Assembly: GCF_051401765.1 (NCBI RefSeq)
Contig: NW_027480423.1
Span: 19,034,001 to 19,098,000 of the forward strand
Source: Calliopsis andreniformis
Taxonomy: Eukaryota > Arthropoda > Insecta > Hymenoptera > Andrenidae
Direction: 5' to 3'
DNA length: 64,000 nucleotides
The notes beneath the pieces were generated by a model. It was given only the letters and a program-made list of their open reading frames with translations, did no database searches and had not been told where the DNA came from. Positions 52,043 through 63,279 of the stretch are shown here, piece after piece. The translations under genes were made by a program, and so were the position numbers. Numbering within the stretch: the first letter of the stretch is position 1; each line of letters opens with the position of its first letter.

Positions 52043-54948
52043 TAATTGCTACCGATGTGAAAGTTATGGCCATTTCTACGTTCTGGGCAACCTAGGCATC
52101 ACCCTAGGGTGTTGCTCCACCAGATGGAATAGTCAGGGCATAAGAAGTCAACGCCAGAAGCATAAAATACGGTATAAATACAACAGCTTTTCCATCGTAT
52201 AAAACGAATAATTGCAACCAGTATGAAAGTTATGGTCATTTCTACTTTCCGAGCAACCTAGGATTCACTCTAGGGCGTGGCTCCACCTGATCGAATAGAT
52301 AGGGCCTTAGAAGTCAACGCCAGAAGCATAAAATACAATAAAGATGCAACAGTTTTTCCATCGTATATCAGGAATTATTGCAACCAGTGTGAAAGTAATG
52401 GCACATCATTGTCCCGGACAACCTAGGCTTCACTATAGGGCGTTGCTCCACCAGATCGAATGGTTAGGGCCTTAGAAGTCAACGCCAGAAGCATAAAATA
52501 CAATAAGGATGCAACAGTTTTTCCATCGTAAATCAGGAATAATTGCAACCAGTGTGAAAGTAATGGCACATCATTGTTCCGGGCAACCTAGGCATCACCC
52601 TAGGGCGTTGTTCCACCAGATGGAATAGTTAGGGCATAAGAAGTCAACGCCCGAAGCATAAAATACGAAATAAATAGAACAGTTTTTCCATTGTATAAAA
52701 CGTATAATTGCTACCAGTGTAAAACTTATGGTCATTTCTACGTTCCGGGCAACCTAGGCTTCACCCTAGGGCGTTGTTCCACCAGATCAAATAGTTAGTG
52801 CCTTAGAAGTCAACGCCAGAAGCATAAAATACAATATCAATACAACAGTTTTTCCATCATATAAAACGAATAATTGCAACCAGTATGAAAGTTATGGTCA
52901 TTTCTACTTTCCGGGCAACCTAGGATCCACCCTAGGGCGTTGCTGCAACCGATTGAATAGTTAGGGCCTTAGAAGTCAACGCCCGAAGCATAAAATACAA
53001 AATAAATAGAACACTTTTTCCATCGTATAAAACGAACAATTGCTGCCGAAGTGAAAGTTATGGCCATTTATACGTTCCGGGCAAACCAGGCTTCACCCTA
53101 GGGCGTTGTTCCACCAGATGCAATAGTTAGGGCATAAGAAGTCAACGCCAGAAGCATAAAATACGGTATAAATACAGCAGCTTTTCCATCGTATAAAACA
53201 AATAATTGCAACCAGTATGAAAGGTATGGTCATTTCAACCTTCCGGGCAACCTAGACTTCACCCTAGGGCGTTGCTCCACCAGACCGAATAGTTACGGCC
53301 TAAGAAGTCAACGCCAGAAGCATAAAATACGATATAAATACAACAGCGTATGCATCGTATAAAACGAATAATTGCAACCAGTGTGAAAGTTAAAGTCATT
53401 TCTACATTCCGAGAAACCTAGGGATCACTCTAGGGCGTTGCTCCACTGATCGAATAGTTAGGTCCTTAGAAGTAAACGCCAGAAGCATAAAATACGATAT
53501 AAATACAACAGCTTTTCCATCGTATAAAAGGAATAATTGCAAACAGTGTGAAAGTAATGGTCATTTCTACGTTTCGGGCAACCTAGGCATCACCCTAGGG
53601 TGTTGTTCCACCAGATGGAAAAGTTAGGGCATAAGAAGTCAACGCCAGAAGCATAAAATACGGTAATAATACAACGGCTTTACCATCGTATAAAACGAAT
53701 AATTGCAACCAGTGTGAAAGTTATAGTCATTTCTACTTTCCGGGCAACCTAGGCTTCACTCTAGGGCGTTCCTCCACCAGACCGAATAGTTAGGGCCTTA
53801 GAAGTCAACGCCAGAAGCATAAAATACAATAAAGATGCAACAGTTTTTCCATCGTATATCAGGAATTATTGCAACCAGTGTGAAAGTAATGGCACACCAT
53901 TGTTCCGGGCAACCTAGGCTTCACTCTAGGGCGTTGCTCCACCAGATGGAATAGTTAGGGCCTTAGAAGTCAACGCCCGAAGCCTGAAATACAATAACGA
54001 TGCAACAGTTTTTCCATCGTAAATCAGGAATAATTGCAACCAGTGTGAAAGTAATGGCACATCATTGTTCCGGGCAACCTAGGCATCACCCTAGGGCGTT
54101 GTTCCACCAGATGGAATAGTTAGGGCATAAGAAGTCAACGCCAGAAACATAAAATACGGTATAAATACAACAGCTTTTCCATCGTATAAAACAAATAATT
54201 GCAACCAGTATGAAAGGTATGGTCATTCCAACCTTCCGGGCAACCTAGGCTTCACCCTAGGGCGTTGCTCCAACAGATTGAATAGTTATGGCCTTAGAAG
54301 TCAACGCCCGAAGCATAAAATACACAATAAATAGAACAGTTTTTCCATCATATAAAACTAATAATTGCAACCAGTGTGAAAGTAATGGGTATTTCTACGT
54401 TCCGGGCAACTTAGGCTTCACTCTAGGGCATTGCTCCACCACGTTGAATAGCTACGGCCTTAGAAGTCAACGCCAGAAGCATAAAATACAGTATAAATAC
54501 AACAGTGTTTCCATTGTATAGCATGACTAATTGCAACCAGTGCGAAAGTAACGATCATTTCGACGTTTTGGGCATCCTAGACTTAACTTTGAGGCGTTGT
54601 TCCACCAGATGGAATAGTTAGGGCATAAGAAGTCAACGCCAGAAGCATAAAGTACGGTATAAATACAACAGCCTTTCCATCGTATGGAACGAATAATTGC
54701 AACCAGTGTGAAAGTTATAGTCATTTCTACTTTCCGGGCAACCTAGGCTTCACTCTAGGGCGTCGCTCCACCAGATCGAATAGTTAGTGCCCTAGAAGTC
54801 AGCGCCATAAGAATAAAATACAATAACGATGCAACAGTTTTTCCATCGTATATCAGGAATTATTGCAACCAGTGTGAAAGTAATGGCACATCATTGTTCC
54901 GGGCAACCTAGGCATCACCCTAGGGCGTTGTTCCACCAGATGGAATAG
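52043..54948 (+). repeat. Mosaic domain carrying the GGCACATCATTG monomer subfamily
   Basis: Five monomers have AATGGCACATCATTG (or CACACC) where other monomers have AATGGTCATTTCTACG, at 52401, 52566, 53892, 54057 and 54886. They occur as two adjacent pairs 165 bp apart, plus one single, and are one base shorter than average. Between them lie a segment from about 36.2-36.5 kb (offset 17072 at 53313) and a partial block B (54210-54720). Confidence 0.8.
52645..53275 (+). repeat. Duplicated segment E, copy 1 (pairs with 55628-56258, offset 2983)
   Basis: AATACGAAATAAATAGAACAG, AATATCAATACAACAG, CTAGGATCCACCCTAGGG with GCTGCAACCGATTG, and AACAATTGCTGCCGAAG occur in the same order in both copies, 2983 bp (18 monomers) apart. 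They diverge near 53275/56258. Confidence 0.8.
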
Positions 54949-57900
54949 TTAGGGCATAAGAAGTCAACGCCAGAAACATAAAATACGGTATAAATACAAC
55001 AGCTTTTCCATCGTATAAAACAAATAATTGCAACCAGTATGAAAGGTATGGTCATTTCTACTTTCCGGGCAACCTAGGCTTCACCCTAGGGCGTTGCTCC
55101 AACAGTTTGAATAGTTAGGTCCTTAGAAGTCAACGCCCGAAGCATAAAATACAAAAAAATAGACCAGTTTTTCCATCGTATAAAACGAATAATTGCTACC
55201 GATGTGAAAGTTATGGTCATTTCTACGTTTCGGGCAACCTAGGATCCACCCTAGGGCGTTGCTGCAACCGATTGAATAGTTAGGGCCTTAGAAGTCAACG
55301 CCCGAAGCATAAAATACAAAATAAATAGAACACTTTTTCCATCGTATAAAACGAATAATTCCTACCAGTGTGAAAGTTATGGTAATTTCTACGTTCCGGG
55401 CAACCTAGGTTTCACTCTAGGGCGTTGCTCCACCAGATCGCATAGCTAGGGACTTAGAATTCAACGCCATAAGAATAAAATACAATATAAGTACAACAGT
55501 TTTTCCATCGTATAAAACGAATAATTGCAACCAGTATGAAAATTATGGTCATTTCTACTTTCCGGGCAACCTAGGATCCACCCTAGGGCGTCGCTCCACC
55601 AGATCCAACAGTTAGGGCCTTAGAAGTCAACGCCCGAAGCATAAAATACGAAATAAATAGAACAGTTTTTCCATTGTATAAAACGTATAATTGCTACCAG
55701 TGTAAAAGTTATGGTCATTTCTACGTTCCGGGCAACCTAGGCTTCACCCTAGGGCGTTGTTCCACCAGATCAAATAGTTAGTGCCTAAGAAGTCAACGCC
55801 AGAAGCATAAAATACAATATCAATACAACAGTTTTTCCATCATATAAAACGAATAATTGCAACCAGTATGAAAGTTATGGTCATTTCTACTTTCCGGGCA
55901 ACCTAGGATCCACCCTAGGGCGTTGCTGCAACCGATTGAATAGTTAGGGCCTTAGAAGTCAACGCCCGAAGCATAAAATACAAAATAAATAGAACACTTT
56001 TTCCATCGTATAAAACGAACAATTGCTGCCGAAGTGAAAGTTATGGCCATTTCTACGTTCCGGGCAAACCAGGCTTCACCCTAGGGCGTTGTTCCACCAG
56101 ATGGAATAGTTAGGGCATAAGAAGTCAACGCCAGAAGCATAAAATACGGTATAAATACAACAGCTTTTCCATCGTATAAAACAAATAATTGCAACCAGTA
56201 TGAAAGGTATGGTCATTTCAACCTTCCGGGCAATCTAGGCTTCACCCTAGGGCGTTGTTCCAACAGATTGAATAGTTAGGGCCTTAAAAGTCAACGCCCG
56301 AAGCATGAAATACAAAATAAATAGAACAGTTGTTCCATCGTATAAAACGAATAATTCCTACCAGTGTGAAAGTTATGGTAATTTCTACGTTCCGGGCAAC
56401 CTAGGTTTCACTCTAGGGCGTTGCTCCACCAGATCGCATAGCTAGGGACTTAGAATTCAACGCCATAAGAATAAAATACAATATAAGTACAACAGTTTTT
56501 CCATCGTATAAAATGAATAATTGGAAATATTGTGAAAGTAATCGTCATTTCTACGTTCCAGGCAACGTAGGCCTCACTCTAGGGCGTTATACCACCACAT
56601 CTAATAGCTACGACCTTCGCAGTCAACGCTAGAAGCATAAAATACAATATAAATCCAACACCATTTCAATCGTATAAAATGAATAATAGCAAACAGTGTG
56701 AAAGTAATGTTCATACCTACGTTCCGGACAGCCTAGGCTTCACTCTAGGGCGTTGCTCCACCACATAGAATAGCCACGGCCTTTGAAGTCAACGCTAGAA
56801 GCATAAATTACAATAAAAATGCAACAGTTTTTCAAACGCATAGCATGAATAATTGCAACCTGTGTGAATGTTATGGTCATTTCTACGTTCCGGGCAACCT
56901 AGGCTTGACTGTAGGGTGTTGCTCCACCAAATCGAATAGGTCGGGCCATAGAAGTCGACGTCCGGAGCATGAAATACAAAATAAATAGAACAGTTTTTCC
57001 ATTGTATAAAACGAATAATTGCTACCAGTGTGAAAGTTATGTTCATTTCTACGTTCCGGGCAACCTAGGCTTGACTGTAATGCGTTGCTCCACCAGATCG
57101 AATAGGTAGGGCCATAGAAGTAAACGACCGAAGCATAAAATACATTAAATATACAAGAGCTTTTCCATCGTATAACAGGAATAATTGCAACCAGTGTGAA
57201 AGTGATGGTCATTTCTACGTTCCGGGCAACCTAGGCTTCACTCTAGGGCGTTGTTCCGCCAAATCGAAAAGGTAGGGCCTAAGAAGTCAACGCGAGAAGC
57301 ATAAAATACAATATAAATATAACAGTTTTTCCGTCGTATAAAACGAATAATAGCAACCAGTGTGAAAGTGATGGTCATTTCTACGTTCCGGGCAACCTAG
57401 GCTTCACTCTAGGGCGTTGTTCCACCAGATCGAAAAGTTAGGGCCTAAGAAGTCAACGCCAGAAGCATAAAATACAAAAGAAATAGAACAGTTTTTCCAT
57501 GGTATAAAAGGAATAATTGCTACCAGTGTAAAAGTTATGGTCATTTCTACGTTCCGGGCAACCTAGGCTTCACCCTAGGGCATTGTTCCACCAGATCGAA
57601 TAGTTAGGGCATAGGAAGTGAACGCCAGAAGCATAAAATACAATATAAATACAACAGTTTTTCCATCATATAAAACGAGTAATTGCAACCAGTATGAAAG
57701 TTGTGGTCATTTCTACTTTCCGAGCAACCTATGCTTCACCCTAGGGCGTTGCTCCAACAGATTGAATAATTAGGGCCTTAGAAGTCTACGCCCGAACCAT
57801 AAAATGCAAAAAAAATACAACAGTGTTACCATCATATAACACGAATAATTTCGACCAGTTTGAAAGTGATGGCCAATTCTACTTTCCGAGCAACCTAGGC

Positions 57901-58360
57901 TTCACCCTAGGGCGTTGCTCCAACGGATCGAATAGTTAGGGCCTTAGTAGTCAACGTCCGAACCATAAAATGCAAAAAAAATACAACAGTGTTTCCACCA
58001 TATAACAGGAATAATTGCAACCAGTTTGAAAGTGATGGCCAATTATACGTTCTGGGCAACCTAGGTTTCACTCCAGGTCGTTGCTCCACCAGACCAAATA
58101 GTTACGGCCTAAGAAGTCAACGCCAGAGGCATAAAATACGATATAAATACAACAGCTTTTCCATCGTATAAAACGAATAATTGCAACCAGTGTGAAAGTA
58201 ATGGTCATTTCAACGTTCCGAGCACTCTAGGCGTCACTCTAGGGCGTTGCTCCACCACATCTAATAGCTACGGCCTTAGAAGTCAACGCCAGAGGCATAA
58301 AGTACAATATAAATACAACAGCGTTTCCATCGTATAAAACGAATAATTGCAACCAGTGTG
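54949..58360 (+). repeat. Mosaic domain: segment E copy 2 and partial blocks B and C
   Basis: Contains segment E copy 2 (55628-56258), the TCGCATAGCTAGGGAC monomer twice (55438 and 56434, six monomers apart), a partial block B (56795-57212) and a partial block C (about 57900-58130, offset 21881 from 36.0 kb, 132 monomers). No unique sequence and no gene. Confidence 0.78.
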
Positions 58361-58702
58361 AAAGTTATGGTCAGTTCTACATTCCGAGCAACCTACGATT
58401 CACTCTAGGGCGTTGCTGCACCAGATCGAATAGTTAGGTCCTTAGAAGTAAACGCCAGAAGCATAAAATACGATATATATACAACAGCGTTTGCATCGTA
58501 TAAAACGAATAATTGCAACCAGTGTGAAAGTTATGGTCAGTTCTACATTCCGAGCAACCTAGGATTCACTCTAGGGCGTTGCTGCACCAGATCGAATAGT
58601 TAGGTCCTTAGAAGTAAACGCCAGAAGCATAAAATACGATATATATACAACAGCGTTTGCATCGTATAAAACGAATAATTGCAACCAGTGTGAAAGTTAA
58701 CG
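58361..58702 (+). repeat. Adjacent near-identical monomer pair (exact 166-bp tandem duplication)
   Basis: The ATTCCGAGCAACCTA segment at 58381 recurs at 58547. The monomer and the start of the next agree base for base apart from one substitution (CCTACGATT against CCTAGGATT near 58395). Both carry the rare GCTGCACCAG, GTATATATACAAC-like and GCGTTTGCATCG variants. Neighbouring monomers elsewhere usually differ at many sites, so this pair is a recent single-unit duplication. Confidence 0.88.
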
Positions 58703-61700
58703 TCATTTCTACTTTCCGGGCAACCTAGGCTTCACCCTAGGGCGTTGCTCCAACAGATTGAATAGTTATGGCCTTAGAAGTCAACGCCCGAAACATAAAA
58801 TGCAATAAAAATACAACAGTTCTTCCATCATATAAAACGAATAATTGCAACCAGTATGAAACTTATGGTCATTTCTACTTTCCGAGCAAGCTAGGCTTCA
58901 CCCTAGGGCGTTGCTCCAACAGATTCAATAGTTAGGACCTTAGAAGTGAACGTCCGAACCATAAAATGCAAAAAAAATACAACAGAGTTTCCATCGTATA
59001 ACCGGAATAATTGCAACCCTTGTGAAAGTGATGGTCATTTGTACGTTCCAGGCAACCTAGGCTTCACTCTAGGGCGTTGTTCCACCAGATCGAATTGTTA
59101 GGGCCTAAGAAGTCAACGCCAGAAGCATAAGATACAATATAAATATAACAGTTTTTCCATCGTATAGAACGAATAATAGCAACCAGTGTGAATGTTATGG
59201 TCATTTCTACATTCCGAGCAACCTAGGCTTCACTCTAGGACGTTGATCCAACAAATTGAATAGTTTGGGCCTTAGCAGTCAACGCCCGAAGCATAAAATA
59301 CAATATAAATACAACAGTTTTTCCATCATATAACAGGAATAATTGCAACCAGTTTGAAAGTGATGGTCATTTCTACGTTCCGGGCAACCTAGGCTTCACT
59401 CTAGGGCGTTGCTCCACCAGATCGAATAGTTAGTGCCTTAGAAGTCAACGCCAGAAGCATAAAACTCAATAAAGATGCAACAGTTTTTCCATCATATAAC
59501 AGGAATAATTGCAACCAGTTTGAAAGTGATGGTCACTTCTACGTTCCGGGAAACCTCGGCTTCACTCTACTGCGTTGCTCCGCCAGATCGAATAGTTAGT
59601 GCATTAAAAGTCAACGCCAGAAGCATATAATACAATATAAATACAACTGTTTTTCCATCGTATAAAACGAATAATAGCAACCAGTGTGAAAGTTATGGTC
59701 GTTTCTACGTCCCGGCAACCTAGGCTTCACCCCAGGGCGTTGTTCCACCAGATCGAATAGTTAGGGCCTTACAAGTCAACGCCAGAAGCATAAAATACGA
59801 AATAAATAGAACAGTTTTTCCATCGTATAAAACGAATAATAGCAACCAGTGTGAAAGTTATGGTCATTTCTACGTTCCGGCAACCTAGGCTTCACCCCAG
59901 GGCGTTGTTCCACCAGATCGAATAGTTAGGGCCTAAGAAGTGAACGCCAGCAGCATAAAATACAATATAAATACAACAGTTTTTCCATCGTATAAAACGA
60001 ATAATTGCAACCAGTTTGAACGTGATGGCCAATTCTACGTTCCGGGCAACCTAGGTTTCACTCCAGGGCGTTGCTCCACCAGACCGAATAGTTACGGCCT
60101 AAGATGTCAACGCCAGGAGCATAAAACACGATATAAATACAACAGTTTTTCCATCGTATAAAACGAATAATTGCAACCAGTATGAAACTTATGGTCATTT
60201 CTACTTTCCGAGCAACCTAGGCTTGACCCTAGGGCGTTGCTCCAACAGATTGAATAGTTAGGGCCTTAGAAGTCAACGCCCGAACCGTAAAATGCCAAAA
60301 AAATACAACAGTGTTTCCATCCTATAACAGGAATAATAGCAACCAGTTTGAAAGTGATGGTCAATTCTACGTTCCGGGCAACCTAGGCTACACCCTAGGG
60401 CGTTGCACCAACAGATTGAATAGTTAGGGCCTTAGAAGTCAACGCCAGAAGCGTAAAATACAATATAAATACAACAGCTTTTCCATCGTGTAAAAGGAAT
60501 AATTGCAACCAATGTGAAGCTAATGGTCATTTCTGCGTTCCGGGAAACCTAGGCTTCACTCTAGGGCATTGCACCACTAGATCGAACAGCTAGGGCCTTA
60601 GAAGTCAACGCCAGAAGCATAAAATACAATATAAATACAACAGTTTTTCCATCGTATAAAACGAATAATTGCAACCAGTTTGAAAGTGAAGGCCAATTCT
60701 ACGTTCCGGGCAACCTAGGATTCACTCCAGGGCGTTGCTCCACCAGACCGAATAGTTACGGCCTAAGATGTCAACGCGAGGAGCATAAAACACGATATAA
60801 ATACAACAGCTTTTCCATGGTATAAAAGGATTAATTGCAACCAGTTTGAACGTGATGGTCATTTCTCCTTTCCGGGCAACCTAGGCTTCACTCTAGGGCG
60901 TTGCTCCACTAGATCGAACAGCTAGGGCCTTAGAAGTCAACGCCAGAAGCATAAAATACAATATAAATACAACAGTTTTTCCATCGTATAAAACGAATAA
61001 TTGCAACCAGTATGAAACTTATGGATATTCATACTTTCCGAGCAACCTAGGCTTCACCCTAGGGCGTTGGTCCAACAGATTGAATAGTTAGGGCCTTTAG
61101 AGGTCTACGCCCGAACCATAAAATGCAAAAAAAATACGACAGTGTTTCCATCATATAACAGGAATAATTGCGACCAGTTTGAAGGTGATGGCCAATTCTA
61201 CGTTCCGGGCAACCTAGGCGTCAGTCTAGGGCGTTGCTCCACCACATCTAATATCTACGGCCTTAGAAGTCAACGCCAGAGGCATAAAATACAATATAAA
61301 TACAACAGCGTTTCCATCGTATAAAACGAATAATTGCAACCAGTGTGAAAGTTAAGGTCATTTCCACATTCCGAGCAACCTAGGCTTCACTCTAGGGCGT
61401 TGCTCCACCAGATCGAATAGTTAGGTCCTTAGAAGTAAACGCCAGAAGCATAAAACACCATATAAATACAACAGCTTTTCCATGGTATAAAAGGATTAAT
61501 TGCAACCAGTTTGAACGTGATGGTCATTTCTCCTTTCCGGGCAACCTAGGCTTCACCCCAGGGCGTTGTTCCACCAGATCGAATAGTTAGGGCCTTACAA
61601 GTCAACGCCAGAAGCATAAAATACGAAATAAATAGAACAGTTTTTCCATCGTATAAAACGAATAATAGCAACCAGTGTGAAAGTTATGGTCATTTCTACG

Positions 61701-62083
61701 TTCCGGCAACCTAGGCTTCACCCCAGGGCGTTGTTCCACCAGATCGAATAGTTAGGGCCTAAGAAGTGAACGCCAGCAGCATAAAATACAATATAAATAC
61801 AACAGTTCTTCCATCATATAAAACGAATAATTGCATCCAGTATGAAAGTTATGGTCATTTCTACGTTCCGGGCAACCTAGGCTTCACTCTATGGCGTTGT
61901 TCCAACACATCGAATAGCTGCGGCCTCAGAAGTCAACGCCTGAAGCATAAAATACAATAGAAATACAACAGTATTTCCATCCTATAACAGGAATAATTGC
62001 AACCCTTGTGAAAGTGATGGTCATTTATACGTTCCAGGCAACCTAGGCTTCACTCTAGAGCGTTGCTCCACCAGATCGAATTG

Positions 62084-62094
62084 TTAGGGCCTAA
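62084..62094. other. Dyad 3 example: TTAGG-G-CCTAA palindrome
   Basis: TTAGGGCCTAA is a perfect 5-bp palindrome around a central G. It corresponds to monomer 56-66. It is complete only in the GCCTAAG class. The equally common GCCTTAG class has T at position 65, which breaks the fourth pair. It contains the letters TTAGGG but only once, so it is not a telomeric repeat. Confidence 0.7.
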
Positions 62095-62370
62095 GAAGTC
62101 AACGCCAGAAGCATAAGATACAATATAAATATAACAGTTTTTCCATCGTATAGAGCGAATAATAGCAACCAGTGTCAAAGTTATGGCCATTTCTACGTAC
62201 CGGGCAACCTAGGCTTCACTCTAGGGCGTTGCTCCTCCAGATCAAACAGTTAGTGCCTTAGAAGTCAACGCCCGAAGCATAAAATACAAAATAAATAGAA
62301 CAGTTTTTCCATTGTATAAAACGAATAATTGCTACCAGTGTAAAAGTTATGGTCATTTCTACGTTCCGGG

Positions 62371-62397
62371 CAACCTAGGCTTCACCCTAGGGCGTTG
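62371..62397. other. Dyad 1 example: CCTAGG stem-loop with CAA/TTG extension
   Basis: CCTAGG at 62374-62379 faces a second CCTAGG at 62386-62391 across a 6-nt loop CTTCAC, so the two arms are perfect reverse complements. CAA at 62371-62373 can pair with TTG at 62395-62397 after a 3-nt bulge GCG. The equivalent element (monomer 11-37) is present in most copies. When monomer position 26 is T rather than C, the innermost pair is lost. CCTAGG is also an AvrII site, so most monomers carry one such site and the C26 class carries two, 12 bp apart. Folding in vivo is not shown; only the symmetry is seen. Confidence 0.75.
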
Positions 62398-62449
62398 TTC
62401 CACCAGATCGAATAGCTAGGGCCTCAGAAGTCAACGCCAGAAGCATAAA

Positions 62450-63279
62450 ATACAATATAAATACAACAGTTTTTCCATCGTATAAAACGAATAATTGCAA
62501 CCAGTATGAAACTTATGGTCATTTCTTCTTTCCGAGCAACCTAGGCTTGACCCTAGGGCGTTGCTCCAACAGATTGAATAGTTAGGGCCTTAGAAGTCAA
62601 CGCCCGAACCGTAAAATGCCAAAAAAATACAACAGTGTTTCCATCCTATAACAGGAATAATAGCAACCAGTTTGAAAGTGATGGCCAATTCTACGTTCCG
62701 GGCAACCTAGGCTACACCCTAGGGCGTTGCACCAACAGATTGAATAGTTAGGGCCTTAGAAGTCAACGCCAGAAGCGTAAAATACAATATAAATACAACA
62801 GCTTTTCCATCGTGTAAAAGGAATAATTGCAACCAATGTGAAGCTAATGGTCATTTCTGCGTTCCGGGAAACCTAGGCTTCACTCTAGGGCATTGCACCA
62901 CTAGATCGAACAGCTAGGGCCTTAGAAGTCAACGCCAGAAGCATAAAATACAATATAAATACAACAGTTTTTCCATCGTATAAAACGAATAATTGCAACC
63001 AGTTTGAAAGTGAAGGCCAATTCTACGTTCCGGGCAACCTAGGATTCACTCCAGGGCGTTGCTCCACCAGACCGAATAGTTACGGCCTAAGATGTCAACG
63101 CGAGGAGCATAAAACACGATATAAATACAACAGCTTTTCCATCGTATAAAACGAATAATTGCAACCAGTGTGAAAGTTATGGTCATTTCCCCATTCCGAG
63201 CAGCCTAGGCTTCACTCTAGGGCGTTGCTCCACCAGATCGAATAGTGAGTGCCTTAGAAGTCAACGCCAGAAGCGTAAA
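62450..63279 (+). repeat. 5-monomer higher-order unit, copy 1 (830 bp)
   Basis: GTAAAATGC at 62611 recurs at 63441. The five monomers in order carry CTTGACCCTAGGG, CTACACCCTAGGG with TGCACCAACAG, TCTGCGTTCCGGGAAACC, CCTAGGATTCACTCCAGGG and a TTAGGCTTCACTC-like type, and then the cycle repeats. A few substitutions separate the copies (TTTCTTCTTTCC against TTTCTACTTTCC). An older copy of four of the monomers lies at 60130-60820. Confidence 0.87.
62478..62490. other. Dyad 4 example: TCGT-ataaa-ACGA flanking a TATAAAA core
   Basis: TCGT at 62478-62481 and ACGA at 62487-62490 are reverse complements separated by ATAAA (monomer 118-130). Each arm contains a CpG. Both CpGs often vary by transitions in other monomers (CATCATAT, CATTGTAT, AACAAAT, AATGAAT). 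The core TATAAAA resembles a TATA box but no gene lies downstream. Confidence 0.6.

Larger units (their letters stand above)
58703..62449 (+). repeat. Array domain related to 12 kb and 32 kb
   Basis: About 22 monomers. 59040-59200 resembles 12443-12600 (GTACGTTCCAGG, GATCGAATTGTTAGGG, AAGCATAAGATAC; offset 46597, 281 monomers). 59190-59420 resembles 31997-32230 (TCTAGGACGTTGATCC; offset 27193, 164 monomers). ACAAGTCAACGCC with TTCCGGCAACC occurs at 59771 and again at 61597 (offset 1826, 11 monomers). 60130-60820 matches 62454-63144 (offset 2324, 14 monomers). Confidence 0.8.

Noticed and set aside
52401..52410. GGCACATCATTG subfamily as a transposon footprint
   Set aside because: No flanking duplication or terminal inverted repeat is visible, and the monomer is one base shorter rather than longer. 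It is kept only as a variant subfamily.
62084..62094. Telomere-like TTAGGG
   Set aside because: It occurs once per monomer inside TTAGGGCC, never as a tandem hexamer run.
62481..62490. TATAAAA promoter in every monomer
   Set aside because: The motif fits a TATA box, but there is no downstream gene and such AT-rich motifs are expected in this half of the monomer. Satellite transcription is possible but not shown by the sequence.
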